Virus record (IMG/VR): IMGVR_UViG_3300030107_004732
Span: 1 to 64,000 of that record
Strand: one strand, 5' to 3'
Length of the DNA: 64,000 nucleotides
DNA from: a virus
In this document: one piece after another, positions 18,074-26,656 of the stretch
Layout: every line of letters begins with the position of its first letter
Position numbering within the stretch: the first letter of the stretch is position 1
Program-made: the position numbers and the translations under genes
Notes under the pieces: generated by a model
Seen by the model: the letters and a program-made list of their open reading frames with translations, nothing else
Told to the model about the DNA's origin: nothing
Databases searched by the model: none

Positions 18074-20419
18074 TTAATCATTACCATCTGTGTTTTGCAA
18101 ATCATTTTTTAAATTATTTATAGCCATTTGTGCCTGAGCATTAGTTTCTGTAATAATTTTTTGAGAATCGGCATCTAATTTTGCTGAATTTTTTTGAACT
18201 TGATTTTTCATTTCAGCTTGCATTAATTTTTGCTCACCCTCTGTTTGCAATAACTCTTTTTCAATTTCAGACTTAACTTCTTCTTTCTTTTTATTAATTT
18301 CAACTGCAGCTTGCATTACTTTATCTTTAATACCAGATTGAACAAGTTGTCTTTCTAAAGTTTCTATAGTTCCACTTAAATCTTTTATTTGTTCTTCTTG
18401 TGAACCTAACTGACTTTGCATTTGAGAATACATTGATTTTCTTTTAGCTATTTGCTCTTTATTCTTAATATCAGTTTCAGCAAGTAAAGCTATATCATCA
18501 ATAATACCTAATTGCATTAATTCTTTTAATTCTGCAACATAAGCCCATCTATTAACAGGCAATGTTGATCCAGCGACTATTCTTACATCAAATTTAGCAG
18601 CAGAATAATCCATAATTTTTCCTACAGCTTCCCCAAAGTCGTTATAAATTGGAATATTTATTTCAACTTTTCTTTCCTCTTGTAAAGCACTTGGTTGCAC
18701 AATCCTGAATACTTTTTGCGCAGTGTAAACACTTTGTGTAAATTGTTTGACTAAAGTTCCTAATTGTTTTAATGCAGGTTCTAAAGAATTTTGCATCCAT
18801 TGTTTAATCCTCCTTGTTCCATATTCATCTAAGGCTAACATGCCTCTATAAGTTTCGTTTGCTGCTCCTGAATCTCCCATCATAGAGCTGTATATACCTG
18901 CTAAGTATTCCATATCATTTTTTGCGCTTTGAACTATTTGAAAAAACGCACTATTTAATGGAGCAGGTTGTACTGGTGTTGGTGGTGTTGAGCCAGGTCT
19001 AATAGGTAACAAAGCTCCAGGAGAGCTAGAATATCTTTCCCAATAATCAGTATCTATACTTCCTTCTTCATGCATCCATCTTAAACTACTTCCTAAAGAA
19101 GCATTATGAACTAATATTTGATGTGATTTATTTATTTCTCTTTGTTTACCTATTAATGGTGATACTGCTGATATTGGAAACGGAGTACCTGTCCATTTAA
19201 AATGAAAAGGAATAATTGGATACTCTGTTATCCCTTCTGGTAACACTTTTGTATATAAAGTTTTATCTCCTACAACACAACATAATTTTATTCTTGTTCC
19301 ATAAAACTGAACATAATCAACTAAAGTTTCTGAAAAGTTTGGATCTTTTTTAATAAGATTAAATTCTTCTTCAGTAATAATAGTATTTTGAACAGTACTT
19401 GCTTTTTCTTGTAATTCAGCCATCATAGATTGAGAAGCTTGTTGAATTTCTTGCTCTATAGCTTTTTGCATATTGGCTATTTCAAGCTCATATCTTTCTG
19501 GAATCATTTTACCTTCTTGAACAGCTATTTGCATTTGTTGTTGTTGTTCTAAAAATTGAACTTGTTTTTCTGCTTGCAGTTGCTTCATTGCTTCTTCAAC
19601 TTGCATTTTTAATTGATCAAGAACTTGAGGTTCTAACTTTTGTCTATAAAAAGCATTAATATAAGAAACTTTTATTTTTTCATAATGTTCCATTAGTTCT
19701 ATTAAATCATCATGTTCTCCATCTAAAGTAACAGACTCATTAGAATCAATATCTTTATAAGAAAAATCTTTTCTATCAGAACCTGTAGACTTTTCGCTAT
19801 AATCAAAATCTTGATCATCTATACTAGAAGCCTTTTTAATTTTTGATTTATGTTCAGGAAATAATGAATACAAATGTTCTTTTGGTAGAATCTTTCTTAC
19901 AACTATATAATTAGCATCTCTAAACAACATATCTCTAGATTTTGGATCTACAAACACATCAAATGGTTCTGGGTTTTTAATAATAACTTCACCCATACCA
20001 TTATCAGCGTCTTTATCTACATTAACAAGTAAATAACCTATAGATTTAGTAACAGCATCATTTATTGCATTAGCATATAAAGTTGAGCCATCAGATTGGT
20101 CCCAAATATAATCAGCCATATCAGAAAATACTGAAGCAACATCTACATCAGACCCTTCTGCACCAACTGCTTGCCATCTAGGTTTACTAGAAGTTGCATA
20201 AAAGTTTAACATTTCTACAACAGGCATAATTCTGTTGATAGTAAAAGTAGGCATACCTTGCTCTTCTAATGCAATTCTTTCATCTTCAGTTAATTGATTA
20301 TCATGAGCAAAATCATAACCCTTTTGATTTACATATTCCCATTGAATCCTTGAAGAACTATTTGCTAAATCAAAAATATCTTTTATACGTTGTGCATTTT
20401 TATCTATTTTCTTTGCCAT
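18074..20419 (-). CDS. Portal protein (P22-type)
   Basis: 781 aa, the large size of podoviral P22-like portals. The N-terminal segment (YDFAHDNQLTEDERIAL) and the following 'FTINRIMPVVEMLNFY' and 'KNPEPFDVFVDPKSRD' segments match the conserved pattern of this family. A long Gln/Glu-rich coiled coil occupies about residues 270-350 and another the last ~110 residues, as expected for the barrel region. Located downstream of the terminase and upstream of scaffold and capsid. The start overlaps the stop of a short interrupted ORF (TAATGG). Confidence 0.85.
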   Translation of the reverse strand: MAKKIDKNAQRIKDIFDLANSSSRIQWEYVNQKGYDFAHDNQLTEDERIALEEQGMPTFTINRIMPVVEMLNFYATSSKPRWQAVGAEGSDVDVASVFSDMADYIWDQSDGSTLYANAINDAVTKSIGYLLVNVDKDADNGMGEVIIKNPEPFDVFVDPKSRDMLFRDANYIVVRKILPKEHLYSLFPEHKSKIKKASSIDDQDFDYSEKSTGSDRKDFSYKDIDSNESVTLDGEHDDLIELMEHYEKIKVSYINAFYRQKLEPQVLDQLKMQVEEAMKQLQAEKQVQFLEQQQQMQIAVQEGKMIPERYELEIANMQKAIEQEIQQASQSMMAELQEKASTVQNTIITEEEFNLIKKDPNFSETLVDYVQFYGTRIKLCCVVGDKTLYTKVLPEGITEYPIIPFHFKWTGTPFPISAVSPLIGKQREINKSHQILVHNASLGSSLRWMHEEGSIDTDYWERYSSSPGALLPIRPGSTPPTPVQPAPLNSAFFQIVQSAKNDMEYLAGIYSSMMGDSGAANETYRGMLALDEYGTRRIKQWMQNSLEPALKQLGTLVKQFTQSVYTAQKVFRIVQPSALQEERKVEINIPIYNDFGEAVGKIMDYSAAKFDVRIVAGSTLPVNRWAYVAELKELMQLGIIDDIALLAETDIKNKEQIAKRKSMYSQMQSQLGSQEEQIKDLSGTIETLERQLVQSGIKDKVMQAAVEINKKKEEVKSEIEKELLQTEGEQKLMQAEMKNQVQKNSAKLDADSQKIITETNAQAQMAINNLKNDLQNTDGND

Positions 20420-20562
20420 TATTTCCCTTGTTTATATTTATTACTTGCTACTATAAATTCACTACCTTTCCAATGTGAAGAACCTTTCGGACTTTTTTTA
20501 TGCCTTTTCCCAACTGGATGTGGCGTACCTTCTTCTGGTCATATGTGCATTTTTTTGCTCAT
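20419..20562 (-). pseudogene. 48-codon ORF with one in-frame UGA at codon 8
   Basis: The frame starts at an ATG overlapping the stop of the RG-rich gene (TAATG, 20562) and ends in a TAA overlapping the portal start (TAATGG, 20419), exactly 48 codons including the final stop. Codon 8 is TGA (20541-20539). The translation reads MSKKMHI, then stop, then PEEGTPHPVGKRHKKSPKGS..., a coherent basic peptide. Both ends use the operon's usual overlap style, suggesting a real gene. The UGA may be a sequencing or assembly error, a recent mutation, or read through. Other genes here end in UGA, so the whole genome does not use UGA as a sense codon. Confidence 0.55.
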
Positions 20563-21122
20563 TAGTACCCCGAATTATTATTATTTAATTTATTATTTCT
20601 TCTTCTACCTAATAAATTATTTTGTTGATTTCTTTGATTAGGTCTCATAAAGTTTCTACGACCCATTGAAGGTGTATTCATAACTCTAGAACCTCCACTA
20701 CCTGGTTTACGCATTTCAATATTAGGTAAACCTGCTGGTCTACGCCCTTGACCAACTCCTGTTGGGGAAAATCTTTGCCCTTGTCCTTGATTACCTATAC
20801 GTGGCGTATTTTGTGGCTGAACGTATCTAGGATCTTGTCGCCTTCCACCACCAACATTATCTTGCATACCACCTTGTCCACCAAATGTTGTATTATTATT
20901 TTGAGGTTGAACATATCTAGGGTCTTGTCTTCTTCCAGCACCAAAATTTCCAGTATTATCTGAAGTTTGGCCTGCAGGCATTGGACCTGGGTTTACTCCA
21001 AATCTTTGTGGTCCTCTAGGAGCAAACCTAGAGTTTCCAGCCCTTCTTCTGCCCATATTATTGTTCATTCCTGAGTTTCCCCCCGCTGGCATAGGTCTAC
21101 GACCTCTTCTATTAAATGCCAT
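20562..21122 (-). CDS. RG/N-rich disordered protein, 186 aa
   Basis: 186 aa dominated by Gly, Arg, Asn, Gln and Pro, with essentially no hydrophobic core, so predicted disordered. It has an internal repeat of GRRQDPRYVQPQN at about residues 64-76 and 93-105, and many RR/GRR groups. Such composition suggests nucleic acid binding or condensate-like behaviour. It lies between large terminase and portal, so a packaging or head role is possible. SD: AAGGAGAAACC. No family recognised. Confidence 0.6.
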   Translation of the reverse strand: MAFNRRGRRPMPAGGNSGMNNNMGRRRAGNSRFAPRGPQRFGVNPGPMPAGQTSDNTGNFGAGRRQDPRYVQPQNNNTTFGGQGGMQDNVGGGRRQDPRYVQPQNTPRIGNQGQGQRFSPTGVGQGRRPAGLPNIEMRKPGSGGSRVMNTPSMGRRNFMRPNQRNQQNNLLGRRRNNKLNNNNSGY

Positions 21123-21131
21123 GGTTTCTCC

Positions 21132-22700
21132 TTAAGCTACGACCCAACTTTTTGCGCTAGGTCTGTGTTTTGTCCAAACACCCTCTCTGCTTTTTTGCAT
21201 AGATTTAGGTGGATGAGCATGTTTACATGCATACGCTAATGCGTCTATAGTATCATCATGCCCCATTCTTGGACCAAATGTAAAAATTTCATGTTGTAAA
21301 TCATAATGATCTTTTCTTACAAACATACTTCTTATTGCAAATCTTTGTGCTAATATTTCTTGTATTCTATCTCTTTTACTCATTCTATTTCCTGGCTTTT
21401 CAGCACAATATTTAACACTAAAATCATTCTTTCTTCTCATTTCTGAAACCAATGCTTGAAAGACTGGTTTAGACATAGTAGTGTCTTCAATGGTAAAAAG
21501 AGAAGGGTGATAAATTTTGTTATAATCAAATAAATGATCCACAATCCCTTTTTTACCAGTTCCAGGAATCCCCAAAACAGGTAATGACCTATTACGAAGA
21601 TAGTCAAGAACATAGCAATTATTGTCACTATCAATAGCGACCATGATGATAACACTAAAGTCAGTATCTCTTCTAGCGCTATCCGTAGCTGGGTCAACGC
21701 CCGCAAAGACATTAACAGGTTTTTCAGTTCCGTCTTCAAGTATGACGTAGTTAATCCCAGTATCTTCATCATGTTTAAATCTTCCATCCCAAAACTGTAA
21801 ATGATCTCTTGTAAAAATAGCATCTTCACTATTTTGTACTTCCATCATATACTCTTGATAAAACTTTTGTGGCTGACCTGAATCGGCATAGAACTTCTTT
21901 TTACGTTCCATTTCTTTTTTTCCAAACCAACCAGGCCATAAAGATGAACCATCTGGCTGTAAAGCTTTATAACTTATCACATGCCAACTATATTTTTCAC
22001 CTTGTTTAACAGCTTTTTCTTTACCCACAAGTATATTTTGTATAAAGGAGTCAAAGTGAACAGGAGTTCCATTGATCCTAAGCCTACCCGTATGAGGCTC
22101 AAGAGCAGGGAAAACAACTGCGGTAACAAGATTCGCAATTTTAGCACGAGACTCAGACGTAATGGTATTATTTTCATCTTCAAAGTCGTCAAGAACAATG
22201 AGGTCATATCTTTTATGGAGTTTAGCTCCTCCTCTAATGCCTGACAAATTTGATTTTGATATGAGTTTACATCCATTTGTTAGCTCTATATCGTCTTCTG
22301 TCCATTTCTTACCTTTTAAATTACCGAAATAATACGAAACTTTTTCATTATATTCCAAATGGTATTTTATATAATCCAAATTAGGTACACTGATTTTAGA
22401 CGATGCGGCTACCCATCCATAAAATAAAGGGCTTGTAGCAAAACAAAAATCTCTCATAATACTACATTTAGTTAATACTGTTTTACCATGTCCTCTAGGC
22501 AGAATAACAGCTAACTGTCTTTTATCCATATCCATTAAAGAATCTGCTACCTCATAATGAAAAAAGGGAGTTTCACTTCTCATAAAATCGTCTGCTAAAA
22601 ATAATTTACCAAATGAAATCATGTCTTTTTGTGCAAGCATAAGAGCTTCTTCTGCCTTGCTAACGTTTTCTTTATTTATATTTAAGTTATATTTTGACAT
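21132..22700 (-). CDS. terL: Terminase large subunit
   Basis: 522 aa. The ATPase domain has Walker A PRGHGKT (68-74) and Walker B LIVLDD (167-172) with the catalytic acidic residue after it. The C-terminal nuclease domain shows D336 (AGVDPATD), E405/D406 (FTIEDTT) and D482/D483 (GHDDTIDALAY), the RNase H-like metal ligands. It powers DNA translocation into the procapsid and cuts the concatemer. It starts in overlap with the stop of the 383-aa gene. Confidence 0.95.
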   Translation of the reverse strand: MSKYNLNINKENVSKAEEALMLAQKDMISFGKLFLADDFMRSETPFFHYEVADSLMDMDKRQLAVILPRGHGKTVLTKCSIMRDFCFATSPLFYGWVAASSKISVPNLDYIKYHLEYNEKVSYYFGNLKGKKWTEDDIELTNGCKLISKSNLSGIRGGAKLHKRYDLIVLDDFEDENNTITSESRAKIANLVTAVVFPALEPHTGRLRINGTPVHFDSFIQNILVGKEKAVKQGEKYSWHVISYKALQPDGSSLWPGWFGKKEMERKKKFYADSGQPQKFYQEYMMEVQNSEDAIFTRDHLQFWDGRFKHDEDTGINYVILEDGTEKPVNVFAGVDPATDSARRDTDFSVIIMVAIDSDNNCYVLDYLRNRSLPVLGIPGTGKKGIVDHLFDYNKIYHPSLFTIEDTTMSKPVFQALVSEMRRKNDFSVKYCAEKPGNRMSKRDRIQEILAQRFAIRSMFVRKDHYDLQHEIFTFGPRMGHDDTIDALAYACKHAHPPKSMQKSREGVWTKHRPSAKSWVVA

Positions 22701-23851
22701 TAACGTTTATCATACATTAAATCTCTTAAAAGAGCTCCTGAAGCAGCCTTTGCATCAAATCCACCTTTATGAGAAAAAATTTGATTTTCAAATTGAACCA
22801 TATTATCAGTTTGAGGTGTAAATCTAAAAACTTTAGTTATACTATTTGGTCCAGAAATACGATTTAAATGTTCCCAACTATAAAATCTATGCTCTATACC
22901 TGATTGATGATCTCCTGCATCTTTTCCTTTCCAATGCGCATCAGTATAATTACCAGAAGCAAATAAAACACCTTTTTCTGTAACATCTAATACAATCATA
23001 GAATGTTTACCAGATTCATTTCCAGCTCTTGCTGCAAAATCACCTTCTTCTCCCATAATAACCCAATCACCTGGTTGAGCATTTTGAAAAGAATTAGAAG
23101 GGTTTCCGTCACCAACAGTTGTCCAATGTTTCCAAGATTCAGAAGGATCTCCTTTGTTACCTTTTTGAATTGCGTCAATAATATAATTATTATTACTAGA
23201 CCATTTATCTTCTGTTTTAGACCAAGGTAAATAATTAATTAGTCCAGCACCTGTATAAACTGCACATGCAGTATCAGCACATACTGAACCAGATCTTCCT
23301 TCTGGACCATCTTCACCAGGCATTAACGTAAAATGAGCTTTTCCGTCACCATAAGGAGATTCATAAATAGATTGTACCCCAGCTCTTTCTAAATAAGAGT
23401 TTACAATTTCTGCAGCATAAGGACTTGCTTCATCAAAATTAGCTACACTTGTTCCATACATGTCTTTTGCAAGTTTTATTTCTACTTGTCTTTTAATTTC
23501 ACGCATATGCACTTTATTATCTTTCATACCTTTTATAAAATAATAAAAATCATTAGTTTTGACTTGATTTAATTTTTTAGGGTTTTTTTCTAATTTGTTA
23601 TGATCTACTAAAATATTATAAGCTATATTATCAATATCAATTGAATATATTGATTTAAAGTCATTATCTGAACTATAAACAGGATAACTCCCTCCAAAAG
23701 TAAGTTCAGTTTCAGGAAACTCGTCAGGATGACGGCCTATAACCATATTAGCCATACCTAGCCCAGAAGCTACAGCAGTTGATGCTTCTGAAAGCCTCCT
23801 TCTAGCTTCAGTTGTCCCTGCTTGCATTAGTACATCAAGTAACCCAGGCAT
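22700..23851 (-). CDS. NlpC/P60- or CHAP-like cysteine hydrolase, 383 aa
   Basis: The C-terminal half has the order expected of papain-fold peptidoglycan hydrolases: Cys191 in SVCADTACAVY, 'QPGDWVIM' (about 259-266) before the histidine, and His283 in GKHSMIVLDV, followed by FASGN near 298-301. The N-terminal ~150 residues are helical with a weakly hydrophobic start. No clear signal peptide. Unusually, it lies between the small and large terminase genes. It may be a virion-associated lysin or a maturation protease. Catalytic assignment is inferred from motif order. Confidence 0.5.
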   Translation of the reverse strand: MPGLLDVLMQAGTTEARRRLSEASTAVASGLGMANMVIGRHPDEFPETELTFGGSYPVYSSDNDFKSIYSIDIDNIAYNILVDHNKLEKNPKKLNQVKTNDFYYFIKGMKDNKVHMREIKRQVEIKLAKDMYGTSVANFDEASPYAAEIVNSYLERAGVQSIYESPYGDGKAHFTLMPGEDGPEGRSGSVCADTACAVYTGAGLINYLPWSKTEDKWSSNNNYIIDAIQKGNKGDPSESWKHWTTVGDGNPSNSFQNAQPGDWVIMGEEGDFAARAGNESGKHSMIVLDVTEKGVLFASGNYTDAHWKGKDAGDHQSGIEHRFYSWEHLNRISGPNSITKVFRFTPQTDNMVQFENQIFSHKGGFDAKAASGALLRDLMYDKR

Positions 23852-24045
23852 TAATAACTCTTATCTTTTTTTAATTGAGCTAACTCTTCATCTGTTATTG
23901 ATCCATCAATTAGTCTATCAATAATATTTAATATTTGCGCTTGAGGCATGAATGCTTTTCCTACAGGTGAGTTAATAATATCAAATATTTGATCTGCAGA
24001 ACTTCTTATATACTCATCAGTAACATCTAATTTCTTTGAAGCCAT
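23851..24045 (-). CDS. Hypothetical protein, 64 aa
   Basis: 64-aa soluble helical ORF, its stop overlapping the next start (TAATG at 23851) and preceded by AGGAGAATAA. It has no recognised domain. The polar and hydrophobic pattern (QILNIIDRLIDGSITDEEL) suggests a small helical bundle. Kept as a real gene because of its tight placement between the small terminase and the hydrolase genes. Confidence 0.6.
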   Translation of the reverse strand: MASKKLDVTDEYIRSSADQIFDIINSPVGKAFMPQAQILNIIDRLIDGSITDEELAQLKKDKSY

Positions 24046-24777
24046 TTATTCTCCTATCTCTTTTGGCCTTTCAGCCTCTACTAAGTGTTTGTCTGCAAAC
24101 CCCTGAAATAATGCTCCTGATACCTGAGTAACAGTAGTTTTGTTCTTATCTTCTAAATCCATAATATCCGATAATTTAAACAATGCTTTTAGTCTAGTTT
24201 CATCTTTCTCAGATGTTAATGCAATATTGTTAATGTTTTCAAGTACAGCTTTTTCATCTATACCTATTTCTTTTAATATAGGCTTTAGTTCTTCTTTCAT
24301 AGCCGTCATAATCCTTTTTGTTTTTACAAGTTGCGCAGATTTCTGTTTAGCATAACCAGGGCTATTTGTAGGAAAAGCCTTCATATAAGCTTCCTGTGGT
24401 GATAACCCAGATACAATATACCCAACGAATAGATGCTCATGCTTACTTAGTACGGTCCGATCTAGCAGAACGTCTGCAGAGCTCTTATTCCCTCCAAAGG
24501 AATAAATATTGAGTCTGCGCGAAGTGTCCATCTTCGCCTTGGAGGTTACTGGAAAAGTCCCAGTGCACGTGCCAACGTATTCCCTAACCTTGTTCCGCCC
24601 TTTCGGCACGACCATCTTTCCTTTGCGCAATATTTGTATGTAACAGTTGTCATCAGCCTTTACCCAATCGCCTATATTAGCACTGCGCCAGTTACTTGCG
24701 ATTTTTATACTGCTAGGTATTTCGCTAATGTCATCGAATACAGTATGTTCTATTCTATTTACTTTATATACTCTCAT
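24046..24777 (-). CDS. terS: Putative terminase small subunit
   Basis: 243 aa. Residues ~105-165 (FVGYIVSGLSPQEAYMKAF...SAQLVKTKRIMTAMKEEL) follow the pattern of small-terminase helix-turn-helix domains: 'Y..G.sp.eAy..Af', then 'a..Ll....v'. A helical oligomerisation-like segment follows (about 165-210). The N-terminal ~100 residues are different, with beta strands. It is the second gene of the late unit, upstream of the large terminase. It would recognise the packaging site. Confidence 0.65.
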   Translation of the reverse strand: MRVYKVNRIEHTVFDDISEIPSSIKIASNWRSANIGDWVKADDNCYIQILRKGKMVVPKGRNKVREYVGTCTGTFPVTSKAKMDTSRRLNIYSFGGNKSSADVLLDRTVLSKHEHLFVGYIVSGLSPQEAYMKAFPTNSPGYAKQKSAQLVKTKRIMTAMKEELKPILKEIGIDEKAVLENINNIALTSEKDETRLKALFKLSDIMDLEDKNKTTVTQVSGALFQGFADKHLVEAERPKEIGE

Positions 24778-24787
24778 AATAAACAGA

Positions 24788-24802
24788 GCCCCGTCAAGGG
24801 GC
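24788..24802 (-). other. GC-rich hairpin in terS leader
   Basis: A 5-bp GCCCC/GGGGC hairpin with a 5-nt loop lies in the 33-nt gap upstream of the terS start. It ends about 10 nt before the start codon and overlaps the only purine-rich candidate ribosome site, so it may affect translation. No terminator-like T-run. Confidence 0.35.
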
Positions 24803-24810
24803 GGTAGGAA

Positions 24811-24987
24811 TCAAGCTTTAGCATAATCCTTACCTATTTTTATTAGTTGCATATCTTCTACAGTTAACTTATATACATTATCTTGAGTTATATCTATAAT
24901 ATCATCATCTTCTATTACTTCTTCCTGTATCCATTCTACAGTATCACTATCTTCATCATATTTAATAGTTAGTATGTACTTTTTCAT
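24811..24987 (-). CDS. Acidic 58-aa ORF, first of late unit
   Basis: ATG at 24987 to TGA at 24811. The product is very acidic in the middle (EEVIEDDDIIDI) with a strand-like start (MKKYILTIKYDED). There is no Shine-Dalgarno. The promoter-like element at 24996-25024 would place the transcript start about 2 nt from the ATG, consistent with a leaderless mRNA. Highly acidic small proteins in phages are often DNA mimics or host-takeover factors; that is speculation here. Confidence 0.5.
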   Translation of the reverse strand: MKKYILTIKYDEDSDTVEWIQEEVIEDDDIIDITQDNVYKLTVEDMQLIKIGKDYAKA

Positions 24988-24995
24988 ATTGAAAT

Positions 24996-25024
24996 TTATT
25001 AAATGGATTATTTAAAAGCAACAA
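24996..25024 (-). promoter_or_regulatory. Candidate late promoter (copy 1 of 2)
   Basis: Minus strand: TTGTTG (25024-25019), 17-nt spacer, TAATAA (25001-24996), close to a sigma70 -35/-10 pair. A 29-bp stretch here is 25/29 identical to 54761-54789, which precedes another minus-strand unit. The shared core TTTAAA...CCATTTAATAA is longer than a simple sigma70 promoter, so recognition by a phage polymerase is also possible. Confidence 0.6.
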
Positions 25025-25089
25025 TTATTTTAAAACGACTTTTGAAAATTGTGCAATTTTAGTGCTTGGCTATATTACGCACCCCCGCC

Positions 25090-25101
25090 CCCCTTCGGGG
25101 G
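25090..25101 (+). other. UUCG-capped GC hairpin in divergent region
   Basis: CCCC-TTCG-GGGG in the divergent intergenic region, preceded by a C-rich run. The following bases (ATTTCC) are a poor terminator tail on either strand. It would lie in the 5' leader of plus-strand transcripts started upstream. The remainder of the 24988-25168 gap is AT-rich with no ORF and is the best place for early promoters and possibly an origin. Confidence 0.4.
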
Positions 25102-25168
25102 ATTTCCAAATTTACTTTTTAGTTATTTTTGATTTATATTATTTCGTTAACTAACAAAAGGAGATCCG

Positions 25169-25537
25169 ATGGACGAGATCAAGAAAAAGATACTCGCAAT
25201 TATCTTGCGAGGTATGGAAGCGCAGACTAACTGCGGTATCCAAGCTATGCAAATGCAAGCGATTAAAGGTAGAATGCCTAACTGGCAAGCACAACAGTTC
25301 ATGACTAATAACAACCAAGCGTTGTTAGGGTTTGGAACGATGGCTCCCAACATATTAAATGGGACATTGCCTGCACAGCAAGGTAATCCTGAGTTGACTC
25401 AGCTTGTTGAGTTACTCAAGTCGTCAGACAAGGGGTCTAGCAAGACAGATAAGAAGCTAGGTTACCTATCTAATGACATTAAGAACCTTACCGCAAGTGT
25501 TAAAGCATTAGTTGATTCACAACAACCTAAGCCGTAA
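25169..25537 (+). CDS. Hypothetical first early protein, 122 aa
   Basis: 122 aa with a very strong ribosome site (AAAAGGAGATCCG) at the head of the plus-strand region, and its own terminator downstream. It is therefore probably a highly expressed monocistronic early gene. The N-terminus is helical and Met/Gln-rich (QAMQMQAIKGRMPNWQAQQF). The C-terminus is a likely coiled coil (KLGYLSNDIKNLTASVKAL). No cysteine motif or membrane segment apart from a short helix at the start. Family not recognised; a host-takeover protein is plausible by position only. Confidence 0.7.
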   Translation: MDEIKKKILAIILRGMEAQTNCGIQAMQMQAIKGRMPNWQAQQFMTNNNQALLGFGTMAPNILNGTLPAQQGNPELTQLVELLKSSDKGSSKTDKKLGYLSNDIKNLTASVKALVDSQQPKP

Positions 25538-25558
25538 GCTTAACAGTTAACAGTAATT

Positions 25559-25578
25559 GGGGTCTTCGGGCCCCTTTT
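25559..25578 (+). terminator. Rho-independent terminator
   Basis: GGGGTC-TTCG-GGCCCC (6-bp stem with one wobble and a UUCG tetraloop) followed by TTTT, 22 nt downstream of the 122-aa gene's stop. It separates that gene from the following operon. Confidence 0.85.
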
Positions 25579-25791
25579 ACCTATTTTATTACTAAAATAA
25601 CTTAATATTTATACAAATACAGGCAAATATAGTGATATATGGTATGATATAGACATACAGCAATATAGCCTGCTACAATGTATGCGTGTGTGTATGATAT
25701 ATATATAAACTTATACCACACATATAACAAGTATTTTGTTTTCTCCTAACCTATTAACGCCTAGTGTAAAAGCTAGGCAGAAAGGCATATC
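25579..25791 (+). promoter_or_regulatory. AT-rich leader/promoter region of the main early operon
   Basis: 213 nt without a gene, containing alternating TA/TG tracts (around 25630-25720) suited to promoters or DNA melting. A GCCTAG/CTAGGC hairpin (25759-25778) ends 13 nt before the GTG start at 25792. Since a terminator lies just upstream, a promoter must be within this stretch or readthrough must occur. No single -35/-10 pair is compelling. Confidence 0.4.
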
Positions 25792-26289
25792 GTGATAGAT
25801 ATTAGCAATAAAGTCATTGGTACTTCATTAGGCCAATGCATTAGGGATATATTAGTTGGACATGTCAAGTTCACTGATGTAATAATGATATATTGTGGTA
25901 CAAACATACAATCTCAAAGAGACCTTAATAAAGTAATTGATAGGTATTCTAGAGATGTATGGGCTTTTCACAATGAAGAAGTAATTAGACAAGTGATAGA
26001 TTATTTTCTATTTAGAGGTTTAATACAACAGGAAAGAGTTGGTAATAACATTTATTATGGTTCTTATCCTAATCATACTAAACTTTGGTATAAACTATCA
26101 GACTTTGATGTTAAAATTCAAAAAGCGTTTACTGTAGTATTTAGCGCTAATTTGGATAATTCTGATAAAGGTGATATACCTGACGCTGATAAAAGACGCA
26201 ATTCTTCAGTTAAAGAAGAGTTGGATGATTTAATATTAGCTAACGCAAAAATTTATGATGCTAAAAGAAGGAGGTGTTTAAATGATTAA
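25792..26289 (+). CDS. Hypothetical protein, 165 aa
   Basis: 165 aa from a GTG start with AGAAAGG upstream. The middle (about 60-105, EEVIRQVIDYFLFRGLIQQERVG) resembles a small helical, possibly winged-helix, fold. The C-terminus is charged and helical. It overlaps the next gene by 8 nt, so it is first in a translationally coupled set. No family recognised. Confidence 0.6.
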   Translation: MIDISNKVIGTSLGQCIRDILVGHVKFTDVIMIYCGTNIQSQRDLNKVIDRYSRDVWAFHNEEVIRQVIDYFLFRGLIQQERVGNNIYYGSYPNHTKLWYKLSDFDVKIQKAFTVVFSANLDNSDKGDIPDADKRRNSSVKEELDDLILANAKIYDAKRRRCLND

Positions 26290-26656
26290 TATGATACCTA
26301 TAAGAGATGATCATAAGAAAGTATTAGTGAGTGCTAAAGATATAAAAACTATCTTCACTTTTGAAAGAGAGCCACGTTCAGAGACATTAGAGCAAAGACT
26401 TGCTGCTAAAAGAAATAATGAACAAGTATATTGTATTAATATAAAATATGATAGTTATTTTGAAGAAAATGGGATTGTTCTATCATATAGAAATGAATCA
26501 ATACGAGATACGGTATTTGAGAGTATTTATAAAACATTAGACTCCCGATCTAATATAGTTGATAATAGTTCAACAAAGGCAATTGAGCCTGTGATGCGTA
26601 AAGATCCTAAGTTTACATTTTATGATGTATGTGTAGGAGGTGCTTTATATGAATGA
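26282..26656 (+). CDS. Hypothetical protein, 124 aa
   Basis: 124 aa, overlapping both neighbours by 8 nt. It has an AAGGAGG ribosome site inside the previous gene. Mixed alpha/beta, moderately charged, with a C-terminal 'FYDVCVGGALYE'. No recognised motif. Confidence 0.6.
   Translation: MINMIPIRDDHKKVLVSAKDIKTIFTFEREPRSETLEQRLAAKRNNEQVYCINIKYDSYFEENGIVLSYRNESIRDTVFESIYKTLDSRSNIVDNSSTKAIEPVMRKDPKFTFYDVCVGGALYE

Noticed and set aside
20419-20562. UGA as a sense codon genome-wide (genetic code 4)
   Set aside because: Several genes end with UGA in ATGA overlaps (e.g. 26861, 33206), and only one in-frame UGA was noticed.
25147-25353. Minus-strand ORF opposite the first early gene
   Set aside because: It is antisense to a plus-strand gene with a very strong ribosome site and its own terminator.
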